From: an uncultured Acetatifactor sp. | GTDB lineage: Bacteria; Bacillota; Clostridia; Lachnospirales; Lachnospiraceae | Assembly: GCA_947594835.1 (NCBI GenBank) | Contig: CANQEH010000002.1 | Location: 62,001 to 126,000 of the forward strand | Direction of reading: 5' to 3' | Length of the DNA stretch: 64,000 nt | Shown: piece by piece, positions 1 to 9,118 of the stretch | Position numbering within the stretch: the first letter of the stretch is position 1 | Layout of the letters: each line of letters begins with the position of its first letter | The notes under the pieces: model-generated | The model's input: the letters and a program-made list of their open reading frames with translations, nothing else | The model's database searches: none | Told to the model about the DNA's origin: nothing | Position numbers and translations under genes: made by a program

Positions 1-1905
1 GATCACTTCCTTGTTCTGTACCAGTTTGATATCGCTGGGCGGAATGTCCTCCAGAGTCTGGATGGAGCCTAAGGAGATGGCGTACTTTTCGTCCCCCACC
101 ACCACCATCAGCGCCTGGATGATGGCCAGGGTCAGAGGAAGGCGTATGGTCCAGACGCTTCCCTCGCCCAGCTTTGACTTTACCTCCACCTCGCCGCTTA
201 AGGACTCGATCTTGGATCTCACCACGTCCAGGCCCACGCCACGGCCTGACACGTCCGTCACCTGCTTGGCCGTGGAAAAGCTGGGCAGGAACAAGAGGTC
301 GATGATCTCCTTGTCCGTCATGTTCACGGCCTGCTCCGGCGTGATGGTGCCGCGCTCGATGGCCTTGTTGCGCACGGCCTCCACGTCAATGCCGTTGCCG
401 TCGTCCCGCACCTCGATAACCACGTTGTTGCCGTCCTGGTAGGCGTCCAGGAAAATAGATCCCACCGCAGGCTTGCCGCGCTCCGCCCGGACTTCTGCGG
501 ACTCCAGGCCATGGTCTGCGGAATTGCGCAGAAGGTGCATCAGGGGATCCCCGATCTCGTCCACCACCGTGCGGTCCAGCTCGGTCTCCTCACCGGTCAT
601 GTACAGTTCCATCTTCTTGTCCAGCTTCTTGGAGAGATCCCGGATCATCCTGGGGAATTTGCTCACCACGCTCTCGATGGGCACCATCCGCACTTTCATG
701 ACAGACTCATGCAGATTGGTGGTAACGCTCTCCAGATATTCGATCTGCTCGTTGAAGCCGTTGTTGTTTGCCGCAGAGACCTGTTCCTGGCTGGAAGCGG
801 CCACCAGGGAGTTTTTGGCGATGATCAGCTCGCTGACCAGGTTCATCAGGGAATCCAGCTTTTCGATGTCCACGCGCACCGTGCGGTTCACCACCGGCTT
901 GGACACGGCCTGCTTCTTGCCCTCCGGCTGCTTTGCGGGGGCTGCCGGGGCCTGTGCGGGCTTTGCCGGGGCCTGTGCGGACGCGGCCTGGGGCTGTGGC
1001 TTTGGCTCGCTTGGCTCCTTTTCCTCTGCTGCGGGCGCGGGCGCCGGGCTCTCCGGCTCCTGGCTGCTCTGGGCTTCTTCGACTTCCGCGGTATGGTTGT
1101 CCTCCAGGGACAGAACGTCTCCCGTCACCTGCTCGATCTCCGACACGTTCTCCGCCGCCTTGATGATATCGCCCACGGGAGCGTCGGAGAGGACGATCAG
1201 GGTGAAGTCCCTGTCAAATTTTTCATCCTCCACATCCTGGGCGTTTGGATCGGACACGATGATCTCCGCCAGCTCCTCCACGGCCTTGAACACCAGAAAG
1301 GCCCTGGCCGCCTTCAAGATACAGCCCTCCTGCACCTTCACGTTGATGCCGTACACCTTCTTGCCCTGGTTCTGGGCCTCCCGGATCACGGAAATCTGGG
1401 TGCTGTCCAAAGGAATCGCGTCCCACTTGCGCTCTGTCTGTCCCTGGGGAGCATCTGAAGCCGCAGACTCCGCCGCCTTGGATTCCGCTGCCTTGGACTC
1501 CTCCGCCTTGGGCGCTTCCCCGCCTCCCTTTAAGATCTCGTTCAGCTTCTTAATGAGCGGCTCGTTGTCGTTTGTGCCCTCGTCTGCGGTGTTCTGGATG
1601 TTGTCGGTGTACTCCTCCAGCGCGTCCAGGCACTGGAACAGCACGTCAATCATCTCGGGCTTCACTTTGATCGCGCCGTTTCTCACCTCGGAGAACACGT
1701 TCTCCATATCATGGGTCAAAGTCTGCATCCGCTTATACCCCATGGTGCCGGCCATGCCCTTTAACGAGTGCGCCGCCCGGAAGATCTCATTGATCGTGTC
1801 CGTATTTTCAGGGTCGGACTCCAGCTCCAGAATCCTGGTGTTCAGGTTCTGCAGGTGCTCCTTGGTCTCGTCAAGGAAGATTTCAAGATATTGACTTACA
1901 TCCAT
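1..1905 (-). CDS. cheA: Chemotaxis histidine kinase CheA (3' end cut by window)
   Basis: Cytoplasmic kinase that autophosphorylates in response to chemoreceptors and passes phosphate to CheY and CheB. The first 635 residues are present. An N-terminal Hpt domain carries the phospho-acceptor motif HSLKG, followed by a CheY-binding region and a long Ala/Pro/Gln-rich linker. Then come the dimerisation helices and a HATPase domain with HLLRNSADHG, DDGNGID and GRGVGLDVV boxes. The frame stays open to base 1, inside the CheW-like P5 domain, so only the C terminus is missing. The ATG at 1905 is preceded by a GGATGGGG-type ribosome site. It follows cheB by 38 bases in the same transcript, the usual clostridial order, and cheW, cheC, cheD and sigD would be expected beyond the edge. 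Confidence 0.96.
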   Translation of the reverse strand, partial: MDVSQYLEIFLDETKEHLQNLNTRILELESDPENTDTINEIFRAAHSLKGMAGTMGYKRMQTLTHDMENVFSEVRNGAIKVKPEMIDVLFQCLDALEEYTDNIQNTADEGTNDNEPLIKKLNEILKGGGEAPKAEESKAAESKAAESAASDAPQGQTERKWDAIPLDSTQISVIREAQNQGKKVYGINVKVQEGCILKAARAFLVFKAVEELAEIIVSDPNAQDVEDEKFDRDFTLIVLSDAPVGDIIKAAENVSEIEQVTGDVLSLEDNHTAEVEEAQSSQEPESPAPAPAAEEKEPSEPKPQPQAASAQAPAKPAQAPAAPAKQPEGKKQAVSKPVVNRTVRVDIEKLDSLMNLVSELIIAKNSLVAASSQEQVSAANNNGFNEQIEYLESVTTNLHESVMKVRMVPIESVVSKFPRMIRDLSKKLDKKMELYMTGEETELDRTVVDEIGDPLMHLLRNSADHGLESAEVRAERGKPAVGSIFLDAYQDGNNVVIEVRDDGNGIDVEAVRNKAIERGTITPEQAVNMTDKEIIDLLFLPSFSTAKQVTDVSGRGVGLDVVRSKIESLSGEVEVKSKLGEGSVWTIRLPLTLAIIQALMVVVGDEKYAISLGSIQTLEDIPPSDIKLVQNKEVI

Positions 1906-1943
1906 ACTGTTTCCCCATCCCTTTCTTTGTCTGTTGACCGCCG

Positions 1944-3026
1944 TTATCCCCTGACCCCTACCTGCAGGGTAATCTCCTGTGCCAGCTGCTCCAGCGGCAC
2001 AACCTGATCGGAAAGCCCGGCGTTTACAACACTCTTTGGCATCCCATACACCACGCAGCTGCTCTGATCCTGGGTGATGACGTGAGGTTTCTTTTTCTCC
2101 TCCAGATGCCGGATCCCCTCCGTGCCGTCCGCCCCCATCCCGGTCATCACCACGCAGACGATCTTCTCAAAGCGGCTGTCCGAGAGGGATTCATACAGAT
2201 AGTTGGCGCAGGGCTTCACACCCTCCCTGTTGGGCTCGTCGGAGTAGTGTATCACATACTTGCCCCCGGGAACTGACTTCACGTTCATGTGCATCCCGCC
2301 CATGGCCACATACACCACGCCGTTTTGCAGTTCCTCGCCCTCCTTTGCCTCCTTCACCGCAATCTCGCTCAGCTCGTTTAAGCGTTCCGCCAGAGAAGCG
2401 GTAAATCCCTTGGGCATATGCTGCACCAAAAGCACCGGGGCGTCCAGCCCTGCCGGAAGCCTGGGGATCACCGACTGCAGCGCCTTGGGGCCCCCTGTGG
2501 AGCTGGCGATGGCCACCACCTTGCTTCCCGTTATCTTCTGGGAGAGCTTTCTGGCCAGTTCCGCCGCCTTTCCGGCCGCCTCCCGGCTCTCGCTTATCGT
2601 CTCCAGGGGCGCAAACACCGGCATCTGGCTGCTGGCCACCACATACAGGGTGCTCAACAGCTCGCTTTTGAAGACGTCCACGCGGCAGTCCACTGCGCTG
2701 TCAGGCTTATGTATGAAGTCCAAAGCGCCCAGATCCAGCGCTTCCATGGTGGTCTTTGTGCCCTCCATGGTGTCGGTACTGGCCATCATGACCCTGGCAG
2801 GGATCTTGTGCCTGCGCAGCTTTTCCAGAAGCTGCAGCCCGTTCATTTTGGGCATATTCACATCCAGAACCACCGCGTCGTACTGGTTTTTAGAGAGCAG
2901 GTCGAAGGCTTCCAGTCCGTTGGCTGCCATATCCGCTACCCGGAACCTCTCGTCACTGTCTATTATATCACAGATCACTCTTCTCATAAGTGCAGAGTCA
3001 TCAACTACCAGAATTTTTTTTGCCAT
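1944..3026 (-). CDS. cheB: Protein-glutamate methylesterase/deamidase CheB
   Basis: Removes methyl groups from receptor glutamates during adaptation and is activated when CheA phosphorylates its receiver domain. The 360-residue product has a REC domain (acidic pair D9-D10, phospho-acceptor D55) and a C-terminal esterase domain. The catalytic triad is visible as S176 in SSTGG, H203 in VQHMP and D300 in GMGADG. The ATG at 3026 is chosen because it begins MAKKILVVDD, as REC domains do, with GGGAGGG just upstream. Longer in-frame starts would only add residues encoded within the preceding gene. The upstream PilZ gene overlaps this start by 26 bases, so the two are likely translationally coupled. 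Confidence 0.95.
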   Translation of the reverse strand: MAKKILVVDDSALMRRVICDIIDSDERFRVADMAANGLEAFDLLSKNQYDAVVLDVNMPKMNGLQLLEKLRRHKIPARVMMASTDTMEGTKTTMEALDLGALDFIHKPDSAVDCRVDVFKSELLSTLYVVASSQMPVFAPLETISESREAAGKAAELARKLSQKITGSKVVAIASSTGGPKALQSVIPRLPAGLDAPVLLVQHMPKGFTASLAERLNELSEIAVKEAKEGEELQNGVVYVAMGGMHMNVKSVPGGKYVIHYSDEPNREGVKPCANYLYESLSDSRFEKIVCVVMTGMGADGTEGIRHLEEKKKPHVITQDQSSCVVYGMPKSVVNAGLSDQVVPLEQLAQEITLQVGVRG

Positions 3027-3753
3027 CTTGAAGTCCCTCCCTCTTGCGGTTCTTGCGCTCTTCCTCAAAAATGTATTTGATGATCTCCTCTCTGGTCTTG
3101 CCGTCCATGCCGTAGTACTGCACCCTGTGTTCATAGGTGTCCGGCCTGTTCTCCAGTTCTTTCACGCTCAAGACCTTCCCGATGATCTCATAGAGCTTGC
3201 TTTCCCCGTTTTTTAGCAGGTAGTAGTTGATATAGAGCATACTGCCCGGCTCATACCGCTGGCCGGAGAGAAACCGGAGCCCTCCGCCGCTGATATCCAC
3301 CACCACGCTCTGCTTCAAGGGAAGCCCCGGCGTCAGGGTATAGGGCTGGTCGTTCTGCACCGCCTTTAATTCCTCCGGCTCCAGCGGCCTGGCGCACATC
3401 TTTAAGGCACAGCTGAACCGGTAATACTCCCTCCTCTGGTACTTGCGCAGATTGCTGGTCAGCTCCATCACCAGAAGATACATATTGTTGCTCTTATATC
3501 GGTTGGTGACCCTGCCAAAGCACTGGTAAAGGCCGCCGTCCGTGTAAAACACCATGTCAAATTCCCCGTCCACCGGGAGAAGGATGAGCTTGGTCTTCTC
3601 CATGGGCATCAGGAGTTCCAGGGTATCCTCCGACAGGATGTCGTAGACCTTGCTGTAATAGATCTTCCTGTCGGCGGGGTCGCGTTCCTCCAGACGGCGC
3701 TCCACCGCCTGCAGTTCTATCTTTGCGCCTACCTTGATAAAATTGGATATCAT
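3001..3753 (-). CDS. PilZ-domain flagellar brake-like protein (YcgR family)
   Basis: Probable cyclic-di-GMP-responsive regulator of flagellar rotation. The 250-residue protein has an N-terminal YcgR-type beta domain (about 1-100) and a PilZ domain. Both parts of the c-di-GMP site are readable: the arginine motif QRREYYR near residue 106 and DISGGG near 153. It lies between flhG and cheB in the fla/che operon and overlaps cheB by 26 bases, so its motility role is well supported by context. Bacillus subtilis keeps its YcgR-type protein (YpfA/DgrA) elsewhere. The start at 3753 has a GGAGGGAGAGG ribosome site. The target (MotA, FliG or FliM) cannot be told from sequence. Confidence 0.88.
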   Translation of the reverse strand: MISNFIKVGAKIELQAVERRLEERDPADRKIYYSKVYDILSEDTLELLMPMEKTKLILLPVDGEFDMVFYTDGGLYQCFGRVTNRYKSNNMYLLVMELTSNLRKYQRREYYRFSCALKMCARPLEPEELKAVQNDQPYTLTPGLPLKQSVVVDISGGGLRFLSGQRYEPGSMLYINYYLLKNGESKLYEIIGKVLSVKELENRPDTYEHRVQYYGMDGKTREEIIKYIFEEERKNRKREGLQDGKKNSGS

Positions 3754-3793
3754 TCCCTCTCCCTCCGTTTTCTGCGCTCTCTATCCTGTATGC

Positions 3794-4666
3794 TCATTTC
3801 CCGCCCGATATGATATGGGAGAAAAATGCCGCCATGCCGCGCCTTGGCTGGCGTTCCGTCTCCTCCCGGCCCAGAAGCCTGGCCGCAATGTGCTCGTATG
3901 CCTGGGAGGATTTTGCCCCGGGATGCTGTATGGAGACGGGCACCTGCTGCATCACGGCCCGGGAGAGCTGCCCGTCCTCCGGCACGCTGCCCAGGTACAC
4001 CATGGGAATCTTTAAATACCGCTCCACCACGGCGTTTAACTTCCGGAACAAAAGCTTCCCCTCCGCCTCGCTGGACACCCGGTTTGCCAGCATCTTCACC
4101 TTGGTGGCCTGCTCGTCGAACCGTGGATGCCTGTAAAGCGCCTTTAACAGGGAGTAGGAATCCGTGATGGAAGTGGGCTCCGGCGTGGTCACTAAGAGGA
4201 TTTCCCCGCTGGCCACCAGAAACTCCAGCACCGCCGAGGAGATGCCGGCCCCCGTGTCCACGATGATGATATCCGCAATGGCGTCCAGCTGCGCCAGATT
4301 CTGGATGATGTAATTTAAGTAATCCCGGCTTAAGTTGGACATCCCGGCAATGCCGCTGCCCCCGGAGATAAAGCCTACCTCCATGGGGCCCCAGGTGATG
4401 ATCTCCCGGATGTTCTTCCCCTGATAGATCAGATCGCAGAGATTATGCTTAGGGACGGTGCCGAACATGATCTCAATATTGGCCAGCCCGAAATCCGCAT
4501 CCAGGATGATGACCTTCTTCCCCATCTTGCGGAACTGGATGGCAAGATTGATGGATGTGTTGGATTTTCCCACGCCGCCTTTTCCGCTGGACACAGTGAT
4601 GACACGGGCAAGCGGTCTGGACTGCTGATGTTTTTTGATGATGCGTAATTGTTCTGCCTGATCCAT
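3794..4666 (-). CDS. flhG: Flagellar number regulator FlhG (MinD-like ATPase, YlxH)
   Basis: ParA/MinD-superfamily ATPase that partners FlhF to set the number and position of flagella. The 290-residue protein shows the deviant Walker A motif SSGKGGVGKSN (residues 26-36) and the MinD-like Asp boxes VIILDADFG and DIIIVDTGAG. An N-terminal segment beginning MDQAEQLR resembles the DQAxxLR motif through which FlhG stimulates the FlhF GTPase. The C terminus ends in an Arg-rich, possibly amphipathic segment. The ribosome site GAGGAGGAGAG overlaps the flhF stop codon, so coupling to flhF is likely. Confidence 0.93.
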   Translation of the reverse strand: MDQAEQLRIIKKHQQSRPLARVITVSSGKGGVGKSNTSINLAIQFRKMGKKVIILDADFGLANIEIMFGTVPKHNLCDLIYQGKNIREIITWGPMEVGFISGGSGIAGMSNLSRDYLNYIIQNLAQLDAIADIIIVDTGAGISSAVLEFLVASGEILLVTTPEPTSITDSYSLLKALYRHPRFDEQATKVKMLANRVSSEAEGKLLFRKLNAVVERYLKIPMVYLGSVPEDGQLSRAVMQQVPVSIQHPGAKSSQAYEHIAARLLGREETERQPRRGMAAFFSHIISGGK

Positions 4667-4677
4667 GTCTCTCCTCC

Positions 4678-5913
4678 TCAGTGTTTTGTGCTGAGCAGCT
4701 GCTTCACCGTCTTCTGCGGGTTAAAAAGCTCTATGTCGTCCGGCACGTTCTGCCCGTTTGTCACAAATGCGATAGGGGTATCTGTGTAAAGCTTGATGTT
4801 TAACAGATTGCCAAGCTGGAAGGTCTCGTCCAGCTTGGTGAAGATCAGCTGGTAGTCCGACAGTTCCCGGTAGCTGGAGGCGATCTTCTGCAGATCCCTG
4901 TACTTGGTGGTTGCGGACAGCACCAGAAACGCCTGGGTCTGGGCCGCCCCGTTCAACGCCTTCAAGAGCTGCTTCATGTTTTCCAGCTGCTCCTCGTTCT
5001 GGTGGGAATGGCCTGCGGTGTCCACAAAGATGTATTCAAAGCTTCCAAAGTCCCTGATGGCGTCCACAGCCTCCTGGGGGGTATAGATCACCCGGAAAGG
5101 CACCTCCAGGATGTTTGCGTAGGTGCGCAGCTGTTCCGCCGCCGCGATGCGGTAAGTGTCTGCCGTGAGCAGGGCCACCTTCTTTTTCTCGTCCACCGCA
5201 AAGCGGCCTGCTATTTTTGCGATGGTTGTGGTCTTGCCCACGCCCGTAGGCCCCATAAACACCACCACCCGGGGAATCTTTTCCGCCGGCGCGATGCCCT
5301 GGGCCTTGCCGAATTTCAGCACCATCTTCTGGTAGACGTTTCCCAGGATATAGTCGATGGGAAGCTGGGTCTTCTCCGCCCTGTCCACCTCGCAGATGAT
5401 CTGGTTGACGTACTTTTCATCCACCTCGTTCTCCAGCATGGTGTTGTACAGCAGCCGGTAAAACTTGTCCTGCTCCGTGGGGACGGCCTTTTCCTCCTTC
5501 TGGGCCTCCTCGCCGCGGGAGGAAACCTCCTGGGCGGCTGCCTGTTCCGCCTTGTCGTTCTCCTCCTGCCTGAGCCGGTTCACCAGAAGATCCTGCAGGC
5601 TGTCCAATTTCCTCTCTATGTTCTGGGAGCTCTCCCCCAGGACGTCTGCGGGCTTTCCCTGCAGCTCTTTCGTCAGGACGGGCCGGGGGGCCTGCTGGAC
5701 GTTTGACGCATTCTCACGCCGGATTCCTTTCAGGCTCTCCCGCTCCTCCTCCAGCGCCACCGTCACCTCTGTCTGCTTTGCGCCCAGAAGCCCGGCCAGG
5801 CCTTTCTTCTTGACGCTTCGCACATTCATGGTCACAATGCCGTTTCCCAGTTCTTTCCTGGCGGCCTCCAGGGCTTCTTCTTCCGTTTTGCCGATAAACT
5901 TTTTGATTATCAT
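4678..5913 (-). CDS. flhF: Flagellar biosynthesis SRP-like GTPase FlhF
   Basis: Third SRP-type GTPase (after Ffh and FtsY), which marks the site of flagellar assembly at the membrane. The 411 residues comprise a basic N-terminal B domain, a Gln/Glu-rich linker (about 60-150), a helical N domain and a G domain. The P-loop GPTGVGKTTT lies at 221-230, followed by VDTAGHS and the FTKLDET guanine-specificity motif. The length is normal for the family. Its ATG overlaps the flhA stop codon by one base (TAATG), implying translational coupling. FlhG lies immediately downstream, as expected for this partner pair. Confidence 0.95.
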   Translation of the reverse strand: MIIKKFIGKTEEEALEAARKELGNGIVTMNVRSVKKKGLAGLLGAKQTEVTVALEEERESLKGIRRENASNVQQAPRPVLTKELQGKPADVLGESSQNIERKLDSLQDLLVNRLRQEENDKAEQAAAQEVSSRGEEAQKEEKAVPTEQDKFYRLLYNTMLENEVDEKYVNQIICEVDRAEKTQLPIDYILGNVYQKMVLKFGKAQGIAPAEKIPRVVVFMGPTGVGKTTTIAKIAGRFAVDEKKKVALLTADTYRIAAAEQLRTYANILEVPFRVIYTPQEAVDAIRDFGSFEYIFVDTAGHSHQNEEQLENMKQLLKALNGAAQTQAFLVLSATTKYRDLQKIASSYRELSDYQLIFTKLDETFQLGNLLNIKLYTDTPIAFVTNGQNVPDDIELFNPQKTVKQLLSTKH

Positions 5914-7961
5914 TATGCCGTCACCATCCCAACTGACTGTAACTCTACATTGGATTCTACTTCATTGTAAGACACGACCACCAGATCCTTGTAATAATCT
6001 TCCGTGAGCCGCTTAAAATACATCCGCACAATGGGGGAAGTGATGATGATGGGGGTCTTCCCCAGGTTCACCAGCTTCTGCGTCTCCTTCCCCACCGCGT
6101 CCAGGATGGCCCTGGAACGGCTGGGATCCAAGTTGAGGAACGCCCCGTTCTCCGTCTGCTTCACACTGCCCATGATCTCCTGCTCCACCTTCGGATCCAG
6201 CGTGGCCACGCTGGTGGTCTCATGGGGCGGGAAATACTTGGTGGAGATGGCCCGCTTTAAGCTCTGGCGCACATACTCCGTCAGGATATCCGTATCCCGG
6301 GTGGTGGGTGCATAGTCCGCCAGGGTCTCCAGAATGGTCAGAAGATCCCGGATGGAGATCCCCTCCCTCAACAGGTTCTGGAGCACCTTCTGGATTTCGC
6401 CCAGCCCTAAAAGCTTGGGCACCAGCTCCTCCACCAGGGAGGGATTGGTCTCCTTGATATTGTTGATCAGTCCCTGCACATCCTGGCGGGTGAGCAGTTC
6501 GGCGATATACTGCCGGATGATCTCCGTCAGATGGGTTGCGATGATAGAGGGCGGGTCAACCACCGTGTACCCCAGGCTCTCCGCCCGCTCTCTCTGCCCC
6601 TCCGTGATCCAGATGGCAGGCAGATGGAAGGAGGGCTCAAAGGTGGGGATACCGGTAATCTCCTCCTCCACATAGCCGGGATTCATGGCCATATAGTGGT
6701 CGAACAAAATCTCTCCCTCGCTGACCTGGATGCCCTTGATCTTAATGATATACTGGTTGGGGTTTAACTGGATGTTGTCCCGCAGGCGGATGATGGGCAC
6801 CACGGTACCTAATTCCAGCGCGATCTGCCGCCGGATCATCACCACACGGTCCAGCAGATCGCCGCCCTGGTTTACGTCCGCCAGGGGGATGATGCCGTAG
6901 CCGAACTCCAGCTCGATGGGGTCCACCTGCAGAAGGCTGTTGACGTTCTCCGGCTGGCGGATCTCCTCCGCCGCCGCTTCCTCCGTGTCCACCTGGGCCT
7001 CGATCTGGGCCGTCTCCAGATTGCCCGCGATCATCCTGCCGCCGATGACAAACAAAAGTCCCATCCCCACAAAGAGGATGGTGTTTAACTCCGTCACCAC
7101 GCCCAGGAAAGCCAGCGTTGCACCCACCAGGTACATCACCTTGGGCACGCCGAAAAGCTGTCTGACGATGGCGGGGCCGAAATCTGCCTCCTTGCTGCCC
7201 TTGGTCACCAGAATACCGGTGGATAAGGAGATGAGCAGGGAAGGGATCTGGCTCACCAGACCGTCGCCGATGGTGAGGATGCCGAAATTGTTCAGCGCAT
7301 CCCCCGCGTCCATGCCCATGCGCAGGATGCCCATGGCCAGGCCGCCCACCAGGTTGACCGCGGTGAGCAGAAGTCCCGCCACGGCGTCTCCCTTTACATA
7401 CTTCACGGCACCGTCCATGGAGCCGAAGAAGCTGGATTCCAGCTGGATCTTTTCCCGCCTTGCCTTTGCCTCCTTGTCGTCGATGGCGCCGGTGTTTAAG
7501 TCCGCGTCGATGGCCATCTGCTTACCGGGCATCGCGTCCAGGGTGAAACGCGCCGTCACCTCCGCCACCCGCTCGGAACCCTTGTTGATGACCAGAAACT
7601 GCACCATGATCAGGATGATGAAGATGATAGCCCCCACGATCAGGTCGCCGCCGCCCACGAAAGCGCCGAAGGTGGTCACCACGTTGCCGCTTGTTCCCGT
7701 GGTCAGGATTACCCTGGTGGAGGACACGTTTAAGGCAATCCGAAAGATGGTGGTAAACAGAAGGATGGTGGGGAAATAGGAGAGATCCAGCACTTCCTTG
7801 GAAAACATACACACAAACAGAATGGTGAAGGAGATGGCGATGTTAAAGGCCATGAACACGTCCAGCACCCCGGCGGGCATTGGCACCAGCAGCATGATAA
7901 ACGCAATCAGGATATAGACCGCCACCATGGCGTCCGTCTTCTGCAGCTTTGCAAAATTCAT
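5913..7961 (-). CDS. flhA: Flagellar export gate protein FlhA
   Basis: Core of the type III export gate and part of the proton-driven export engine. The 682-residue protein has about eight N-terminal transmembrane helices (to roughly residue 310). It carries the FHIPEP-family cytoplasmic loop with SERVAEVTARFTLDAMPGKQ, and a large cytoplasmic C domain that docks chaperone-substrate complexes. The ATG at 7961 follows the ribosome site GGAGGTGG. The length is typical. It sits between flhB and flhF as in Bacillus and overlaps flhF by one base. Confidence 0.97.
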   Translation of the reverse strand: MNFAKLQKTDAMVAVYILIAFIMLLVPMPAGVLDVFMAFNIAISFTILFVCMFSKEVLDLSYFPTILLFTTIFRIALNVSSTRVILTTGTSGNVVTTFGAFVGGGDLIVGAIIFIILIMVQFLVINKGSERVAEVTARFTLDAMPGKQMAIDADLNTGAIDDKEAKARREKIQLESSFFGSMDGAVKYVKGDAVAGLLLTAVNLVGGLAMGILRMGMDAGDALNNFGILTIGDGLVSQIPSLLISLSTGILVTKGSKEADFGPAIVRQLFGVPKVMYLVGATLAFLGVVTELNTILFVGMGLLFVIGGRMIAGNLETAQIEAQVDTEEAAAEEIRQPENVNSLLQVDPIELEFGYGIIPLADVNQGGDLLDRVVMIRRQIALELGTVVPIIRLRDNIQLNPNQYIIKIKGIQVSEGEILFDHYMAMNPGYVEEEITGIPTFEPSFHLPAIWITEGQRERAESLGYTVVDPPSIIATHLTEIIRQYIAELLTRQDVQGLINNIKETNPSLVEELVPKLLGLGEIQKVLQNLLREGISIRDLLTILETLADYAPTTRDTDILTEYVRQSLKRAISTKYFPPHETTSVATLDPKVEQEIMGSVKQTENGAFLNLDPSRSRAILDAVGKETQKLVNLGKTPIIITSPIVRMYFKRLTEDYYKDLVVVSYNEVESNVELQSVGMVTA

Positions 7962-8008
7962 GCCTTTCCACCTCCTTTCCCTTTATATCGCCTGATACGG
8001 CTTTTGTG

Positions 8009-9118
8009 TCACACTTTTCCCTTTACATGGTATACGAAGGCCAGCACCTCCGCCACCGCCTGGTACAGCTCCGGCGGCACCGCCTGTCCCACGTCCACAT
8101 TGGCGTACAGCATCCGGGCCAGGGGCTTGTTCTCCACGATCTCCACCCCGTTTTCCCGGGCCGTCTCCTTGATGCGCTGGGCCAGGTAATCCTCTCCCTT
8201 TGCAATGACCAGGGGCGCGTCCGCCACCTGGGGGTCGTATTTAATGGCGACGGCGTAATGGGTCGGGTTGGTGATGACCACGTCCGCCTGGGGCAGATCC
8301 TGCATCATACGCCGCCTGGAGGCCTCCCGCATCTTCTGGCGGATCTGGCCCTTGACCTGGGGATCTCCTTCCTGCTGCTTGTACTCCTCTTTGATCTCCT
8401 GCTTGGTCATCTTCATGTCGTTGGAAAACTTCACCCGCTGGTAGATAAGATCCGCCAGGGCCAGGATCATGTACACCGCGGAGACCCGGATCCCTAAGTC
8501 CGTCACCGTCTCCGCCACCAGGGAAAGCCCCTGCATCAGAGACAGGTCGTAAAAGTTTAACAGAAGCACCCACTTGTCCTTTAAATACCCGTAACAGATA
8601 TACAGCACCAGAAAAATCTTGGCGATGGATTTGACCAGCTCCACCAGCGCGTTGACGGAAAAAATCTTCTTAAAGCCGCTTATGGGGTTTAACTTGTTAA
8701 ACTTGGGGGCCAGGGGCTTTAAGGTGGGCTGCCACTTCACCTGGGCCACCTCGCACACAAAGGCCACCACCACGCCCACCAGCAGGACGGGGGCCGTGAC
8801 GGTCAACACCTGGAGCAGGAGCTGTCGAAACACCAGGGCGGTATCCCGCTCATTCAGCGCGCCGTCCCAGAAGGTGACGATGTCGGGGATCCGGCCGTAG
8901 ATGCCGGGAAACAGCGCCATGAGCTGCTCTCCCATGTTTCCCACCCAGAACTTCAAAACGAAAAACAGCGCCAAAAGCCCTAAGCCGTTTCCGATCTCAC
9001 GGCTTTTTGCCACCTGGCCCTCCTTGCGGGCGTCCTCCAGTTTTTTCTGGGTAGCGGGCTCTGTCTTCTCGCCGCCCTGTCCTTCTTTTGCGAAAAACTG
9101 CAGATCGTAGCGTATCAC
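8009..9118 (-). CDS. flhB: Flagellar export switch protein FlhB
   Basis: Controls the switch in export specificity from rod/hook to filament substrates. The 369-residue protein has a soluble N terminus (EKTEPATQKKLEDARKEGQV), four transmembrane helices and a cytoplasmic C domain. The autocleavage motif NPTH is at residues 284-287. The start codon is GTG at 9118 and overlaps the fliR stop codon by four bases (GTGA), so translation is coupled. A ribosome site within the end of fliR is not striking, which fits coupling. Confidence 0.96.
   Translation of the reverse strand: MIRYDLQFFAKEGQGGEKTEPATQKKLEDARKEGQVAKSREIGNGLGLLALFFVLKFWVGNMGEQLMALFPGIYGRIPDIVTFWDGALNERDTALVFRQLLLQVLTVTAPVLLVGVVVAFVCEVAQVKWQPTLKPLAPKFNKLNPISGFKKIFSVNALVELVKSIAKIFLVLYICYGYLKDKWVLLLNFYDLSLMQGLSLVAETVTDLGIRVSAVYMILALADLIYQRVKFSNDMKMTKQEIKEEYKQQEGDPQVKGQIRQKMREASRRRMMQDLPQADVVITNPTHYAVAIKYDPQVADAPLVIAKGEDYLAQRIKETARENGVEIVENKPLARMLYANVDVGQAVPPELYQAVAEVLAFVYHVKGKV

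Noticed and set aside
473..1894. Long open frame on the plus strand opposite cheA
   Set aside because: It is the antisense shadow of a clear cheA reading frame; high GC codon use creates long complementary frames.
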